From Flavobacterium sp. MC2016-06 (lineage in GTDB: Bacteria; Bacteroidota; Bacteroidia; Flavobacteriales; Flavobacteriaceae), in the NCBI RefSeq assembly GCF_009711165.2, contig NZ_WMID02000062.1:1-9958 (forward strand): a DNA stretch of 9,958 bases. The letters run 5' to 3'. The translations under genes were made by a program, and so were the position numbers. The notes under the pieces are model-generated. The model was not told the origin of the DNA. It saw only the letters and a program-made list of their open reading frames with translations, and searched no databases. Numbering within the stretch: the first letter of the stretch is position 1; each line of letters starts with the position of its first letter. Below are positions 6,986 through 9,958 of this stretch, in pieces.

Positions 6986-8623
6986 TTATTGGAATATTAT
7001 TTTCTTAGTTGTTGTAAAGTCATTATCTAAAGTGACTTTTACTAATAAAACCTGATTACTCGATTGTAAATTAGACAACTGTAATTCAGTTGCTTCTACT
7101 TTCTTTTTATTATAAAGAAGTTTTCCAGAAATATCAAAAACAGTCACTTCTTTTATTGTTTCTTTTGATGATGTTACTTTAATTGCTTTATCTTTTACAG
7201 AAACCAAAATAGTACTTTCTAAGTCGTCAAAATCACCTGTTCCAAGTGTTTTGTTGGTGTAACGTAAAACCAAACGTTCTGCAAAAGTTCCAATCTCAGA
7301 AGTAAACGTATAGTTTGATGCACTTAAATCGGTTATTTTACCAGTCACTTTATCCTCTAGATAAACAGCTTGATCTGTAAAAAGACCATCAACATGATCA
7401 ATAGCCACAGTGAAATCTCCCGCAACTGTTGTTTTATATCCTAATGGAAGCGTTTCTGTATTATCAAACGGCATTGCACGACCTTGAATAGTCAATTTTC
7501 TAGAATCATTAATACTGTAAAAATCTACATAAGAGTTACCGTTCATAGTAGCAGCGTCATAGTTCATATCCCAGTAGTTAGTAGCTCCGTTTAAATAACC
7601 AATTATCACCTGTTTGTATGCTCCTTCTGCATTAGTAAAATTTAACCATACACGGCTTTTAACATCTGTATCACTACTTTCAGTTGTTTTATAAAACTGC
7701 TGATTATTACCTACTTCACGCATAGTGTTTGTAAAGTTAATTGGGTCACCTGTAGTTACTTTAACAAAGAAAGCCTGTCCTGCTCCAATAAATCCTGATG
7801 GAACTGATCCGCCTGTTGAGCTTGCTGTAGAACCTGTAAGATTGTAAACAGCAAAATCTGCACTAGCATACTTGTATAATGTTTCTCCAGGCAATGCTGT
7901 TGGAGAAGAATTATGTGTCCAGAAATATAAAGAACCTAGATTTGCATTTGCGTTCATTAACTTTGCTGCATTTAAAGCAGAAGGATATGGATTACCGACA
8001 AGATTCCAGCTTGCAGCTTCTGGCGTGTATGAAATATTTCCATTGTTTGGAACTCCAATAAATGCCCCAGTATAAGTAGCAGGCGTGGCGGTATCATAAG
8101 GCTGCGGTGCTCTTATGCTGTAGCCTTTACCTTGTGTCATTACAAGAGTTCCATTAAGATTTACTGTCCATCCCGTTGCTTGAACCCATGTATAATATTT
8201 ATCTAACAATGTATTAGGAGATAAATCGTGCATTGTAAAACCTGGTGTTGCAGTAATTGGAGATGACCAATAAGTTAGATCTAAACGACGTACCGATATA
8301 TCTCGTTTGTAGGTAATATTTCCTGTATTAATAGTTGGCGATGTATTCGTTTGTAACAAACTTGATTGATTTTCAAATATCAAAGAACCAGTTCCGGAAA
8401 CAGTTACTGCATTTGTTACATTCAATGTATTAGTCGCTCCTACTATTAAAGAACCATTTGTATCTACTGTAAGTGTATGTGCGTAGTAGCTACCATTTGC
8501 AGGTGAAATAATAGGCTTATTCGCTACATCAGCTATTTCAACACAATCACTTACTGTAGGAACACCAGATGGTGTCCAGTTTGCAGCAGTATTCCAATCT
8601 GTGTTTGTACTTCCGTTCCACAC
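6986..8623 (-). other. Shared C-terminal module with T9SS sorting signal, copy 2
   Basis: About 545 residues correspond to the module at 2928-4541, with the same motif order. These include RLDLTYWSSPIT, MHDLSPNTLLDKYY, GYSIRAPQ, FIGVPNNG, LVGNPYPSA, LYFWTHNSSPT, DFAVYNLTGS, RVWLNFTN, GRAMPFDN and VYLEDK. The preceding segment (ITSPANG-like to LIFENQSSLLQ) again looks like a beta-solenoid cap. At DNA level the two copies are well diverged: only short identical stretches such as TTATGTGTCCA were noticed, so they are old paralogues rather than a fresh duplication. Confidence 0.88.
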
Positions 8624-9958
8624 TTTAGTTGCAGATGCATTAATGGTAATTGGCGTAGTTGCAGATTCGCACCCAGAACTATTTTTTACTTTTATATAAT
8701 ATATTCCTGCTGCAAGTGAAGCAAATGTAGTTGAACTAGAAAAAGTTGATCCGTCTACACTATAAGTAAATCCTGCACCTAATGAAGTAAATTCAATAGT
8801 TCCAGTATTATCAGCACATGTTGGTTGTTTTGTTGGTAATGCACTTGGAGCTGTTGGTAATGTATTTACGATAACACTATAATTCCCAGACACTGTTCCG
8901 CTGCCGCATCCATTTGTTCCCTGAACTGTTACAGTTCCTGAAGCAGCCGATGCAGAATAACTTACTGTTATTGAATTTGTATTTGATCCTGATGTAATTG
9001 AAGCTCCGGTTGGCAGACTCCAAGTATAGCCTGTTGCATTTGCTATTGCTGGAACAGAATAGATTACTCCTGTCTGACCTTGGCACACAGTTCCAGTTCC
9101 TGTAATGGTTCCTGCCGCAGCCGGAAGAGGATTTACTGTAATACTTAAACCTGATGATACTGTTCCGCTGCCGCATCCATTTGTTCCCTGGACTGTTATA
9201 GTTCCTGAAGCAGCTGATGCAGAATAACTTACTGTTATTGAATTTGTATTTGATCCTGATGTAATTGAAGCTCCGGTTGGTAAAGTCCATGTATATCCCG
9301 TTGCATTTGTAATTGCTGGTACAGAATACGTTACTCCTGTCTGACCTTGGCACACAGTTCCAGTTCCCGTAATGGTTCCTGCAGCACCCGGAAGAGGATT
9401 TACTGTAATACTTAAACCTGATGATACTGTTCCGCTACCGCATCCATTTGTTCCCTGAACTGTTACAGTTCCTGAAGCAGCCGATGCTGAATAACTTACT
9501 GTTATTGAACGTGTATTTGTTCCTGATGTAATTGATGCTCCGGTTGGTAATGTCCAAGTATAACCTGTTGCATTTGCAATTGTCGGAACAGAATAAGTTA
9601 CACCTGTCTGACCTTGGCACACAGTACCAGTTCCTGTAATGCTTCCCGCAGCAGCCGGAAGAGGATTTACTGTAATACTTAAACCTGATGACACTGTTCC
9701 GTTACCGCATCCATTTGTTCCCTGAACAGTTATAGTTCCTGAAGCAGCCGATGCTGAATAACTTACTGTTATTGAACGTGTATTTGTTCCTGATGTAATT
9801 GATGCTCCGGTTGGTAATGTCCAAGTATAACCTGTTGCATTTGCAATTGTCGGAACAGAATAAGTTACACCTGTCTGACCTTGGCACACAGTACCAGTTC
9901 CTGTAATGGTTCCTGCCGCATCCGGAAGAGGATTTACTGTAATACTTAAACCTGATGA
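6986..9958 (-). CDS. Giant Ig/PKD-like repeat surface protein with SprB-like repeat and T9SS type C sorting signal (5' end outside window)
   Basis: The frame is open from the right edge to TAA at 6986; 990 residues are visible and the start lies outside. GTG at 9889 is only the Val of a repeat, not a start. Visible residues 1-23 end one repeat; four further PKD-like repeats (VCQGQTGVTYSVP...GTNGCGSGTV...SITVNPLP) cover ~24-368. Residues ~369-445 look like a SprB-type repeat (TCADNTGTIEFTSLGAGFTY, YYIKVKNSSGCES). From 446 (VWNGSTNTDWNTAANW) to the end is the long module shared with the neighbouring gene. It ends in a ChiA-like type C T9SS signal (VSVKDKAIKV, VTVFDISGKLLYNKKK, NLQSSNQVLLVKV, KKIIFQ). 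The protein is predicted to be exported by T9SS and displayed or released. An adhesin-like stalk is likely, but the ligand is unknown. No catalytic motif is seen. Confidence 0.94.
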   Translation of the reverse strand, partial: SSGLSITVNPLPDAAGTITGTGTVCQGQTGVTYSVPTIANATGYTWTLPTGASITSGTNTRSITVSYSASAASGTITVQGTNGCGNGTVSSGLSITVNPLPAAAGSITGTGTVCQGQTGVTYSVPTIANATGYTWTLPTGASITSGTNTRSITVSYSASAASGTVTVQGTNGCGSGTVSSGLSITVNPLPGAAGTITGTGTVCQGQTGVTYSVPAITNATGYTWTLPTGASITSGSNTNSITVSYSASAASGTITVQGTNGCGSGTVSSGLSITVNPLPAAAGTITGTGTVCQGQTGVIYSVPAIANATGYTWSLPTGASITSGSNTNSITVSYSASAASGTVTVQGTNGCGSGTVSGNYSVIVNTLPTAPSALPTKQPTCADNTGTIEFTSLGAGFTYSVDGSTFSSSTTFASLAAGIYYIKVKNSSGCESATTPITINASATKVWNGSTNTDWNTAANWTPSGVPTVSDCVEIADVANKPIISPANGSYYAHTLTVDTNGSLIVGATNTLNVTNAVTVSGTGSLIFENQSSLLQTNTSPTINTGNITYKRDISVRRLDLTYWSSPITATPGFTMHDLSPNTLLDKYYTWVQATGWTVNLNGTLVMTQGKGYSIRAPQPYDTATPATYTGAFIGVPNNGNISYTPEAASWNLVGNPYPSALNAAKLMNANANLGSLYFWTHNSSPTALPGETLYKYASADFAVYNLTGSTASSTGGSVPSGFIGAGQAFFVKVTTGDPINFTNTMREVGNNQQFYKTTESSDTDVKSRVWLNFTNAEGAYKQVIIGYLNGATNYWDMNYDAATMNGNSYVDFYSINDSRKLTIQGRAMPFDNTETLPLGYKTTVAGDFTVAIDHVDGLFTDQAVYLEDKVTGKITDLSASNYTFTSEIGTFAERLVLRYTNKTLGTGDFDDLESTILVSVKDKAIKVTSSKETIKEVTVFDISGKLLYNKKKVEATELQLSNLQSSNQVLLVKVTLDNDFTTTKKIIFQ
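8855..9958 (-). repeat. Tandem 267-bp repeats encoding 89-residue PKD-like units
   Basis: Units begin at the GTG/VCQGQ position at 9889, 9622, 9355 and 9088, exactly 267 nt apart. The tail of an earlier unit is at 9890-9958 and the array continues off the right edge. Each unit has Cys in VCQGQTG and Cys in GTNGCG, plus GYTWTLPTGASITSG and ITVSYSASAASGT. Units 1 and 2 share GTNTRSITV, and units 3 and 4 share GSNTNSITV. The last unit diverges after GTVSG (NYSVIVNTLP) where the array ends. Confidence 0.95.

Noticed and set aside
8877..9887. Repeated minus-strand frames beginning MPRSDR (at 9887, 9620 and 9353)
   Set aside because: They are the same out-of-frame reading of the 267-bp repeat, which stays open because the repeat period is a multiple of three. 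The overlapping frame has clear Ig/PKD-like sequence.
9887..9889. GTG at 9889 as the start of the rightmost gene
   Set aside because: It is the valine of a conserved repeat position (TVCQGQ). The frame is open upstream to the window edge and continues with the end of another repeat.

Overview
The window looks like chromosomal DNA from a flavobacterium (Bacteroidota, probably Flavobacterium or a close relative). The reasons are the AT-rich intergenic DNA, the lack of Shine-Dalgarno sequences, a promoter of the Bacteroidota type (TTG-N20-TAnnTTTG), and large secreted proteins built from repeats, two of which end in a sorting domain typical of the type IX secretion system (T9SS). All three genes lie on the minus strand, so the reading order is from right to left.

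Layout from right to left. (1) 9958-6986 is the 3' part of a very large gene. It has a stack of 89-residue Ig/PKD-like repeats, one SprB-like repeat, and a ~545-residue C-terminal module ending in a T9SS type C (ChiA-like) sorting signal. A 21-bp hairpin terminator follows at 6898-6944. (2) A consensus promoter (6847-6877) precedes a complete 1291-residue gene (6803-2928). It has a TTG start, a signal peptide, 14 delta-60-type beta-propeller blades, and the same ~540-residue C-terminal module. A 12-bp hairpin terminator follows at 2873-2907. (3) About 500 bp without a gene (2377-2872) leads to a third gene (2376 to the left edge, 3' end missing). It has a signal sequence with an unusually long N-region, a glycine-rich domain, two Ig-like segments and at least three and a half 95-residue repeats.

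Together these read as a cluster of separately transcribed surface or secreted proteins with interchangeable outer 'heads' (Ig-like stack, beta-propeller, Gly-rich/Ig-like stack). In the two genes whose 3' ends are visible, the heads are carried on a common C-terminal export module. A role in adhesion or in binding surfaces or polymers is inferred only; no catalytic domain is recognisable. No RNA genes, transposons, CRISPR arrays or defence genes were seen. The best candidate for something poorly described is the long shared module upstream of the T9SS signal, marked by motifs such as LDLTYWSSP, GYSIRAP, GNPYPSA and LYFWTHNSSP.
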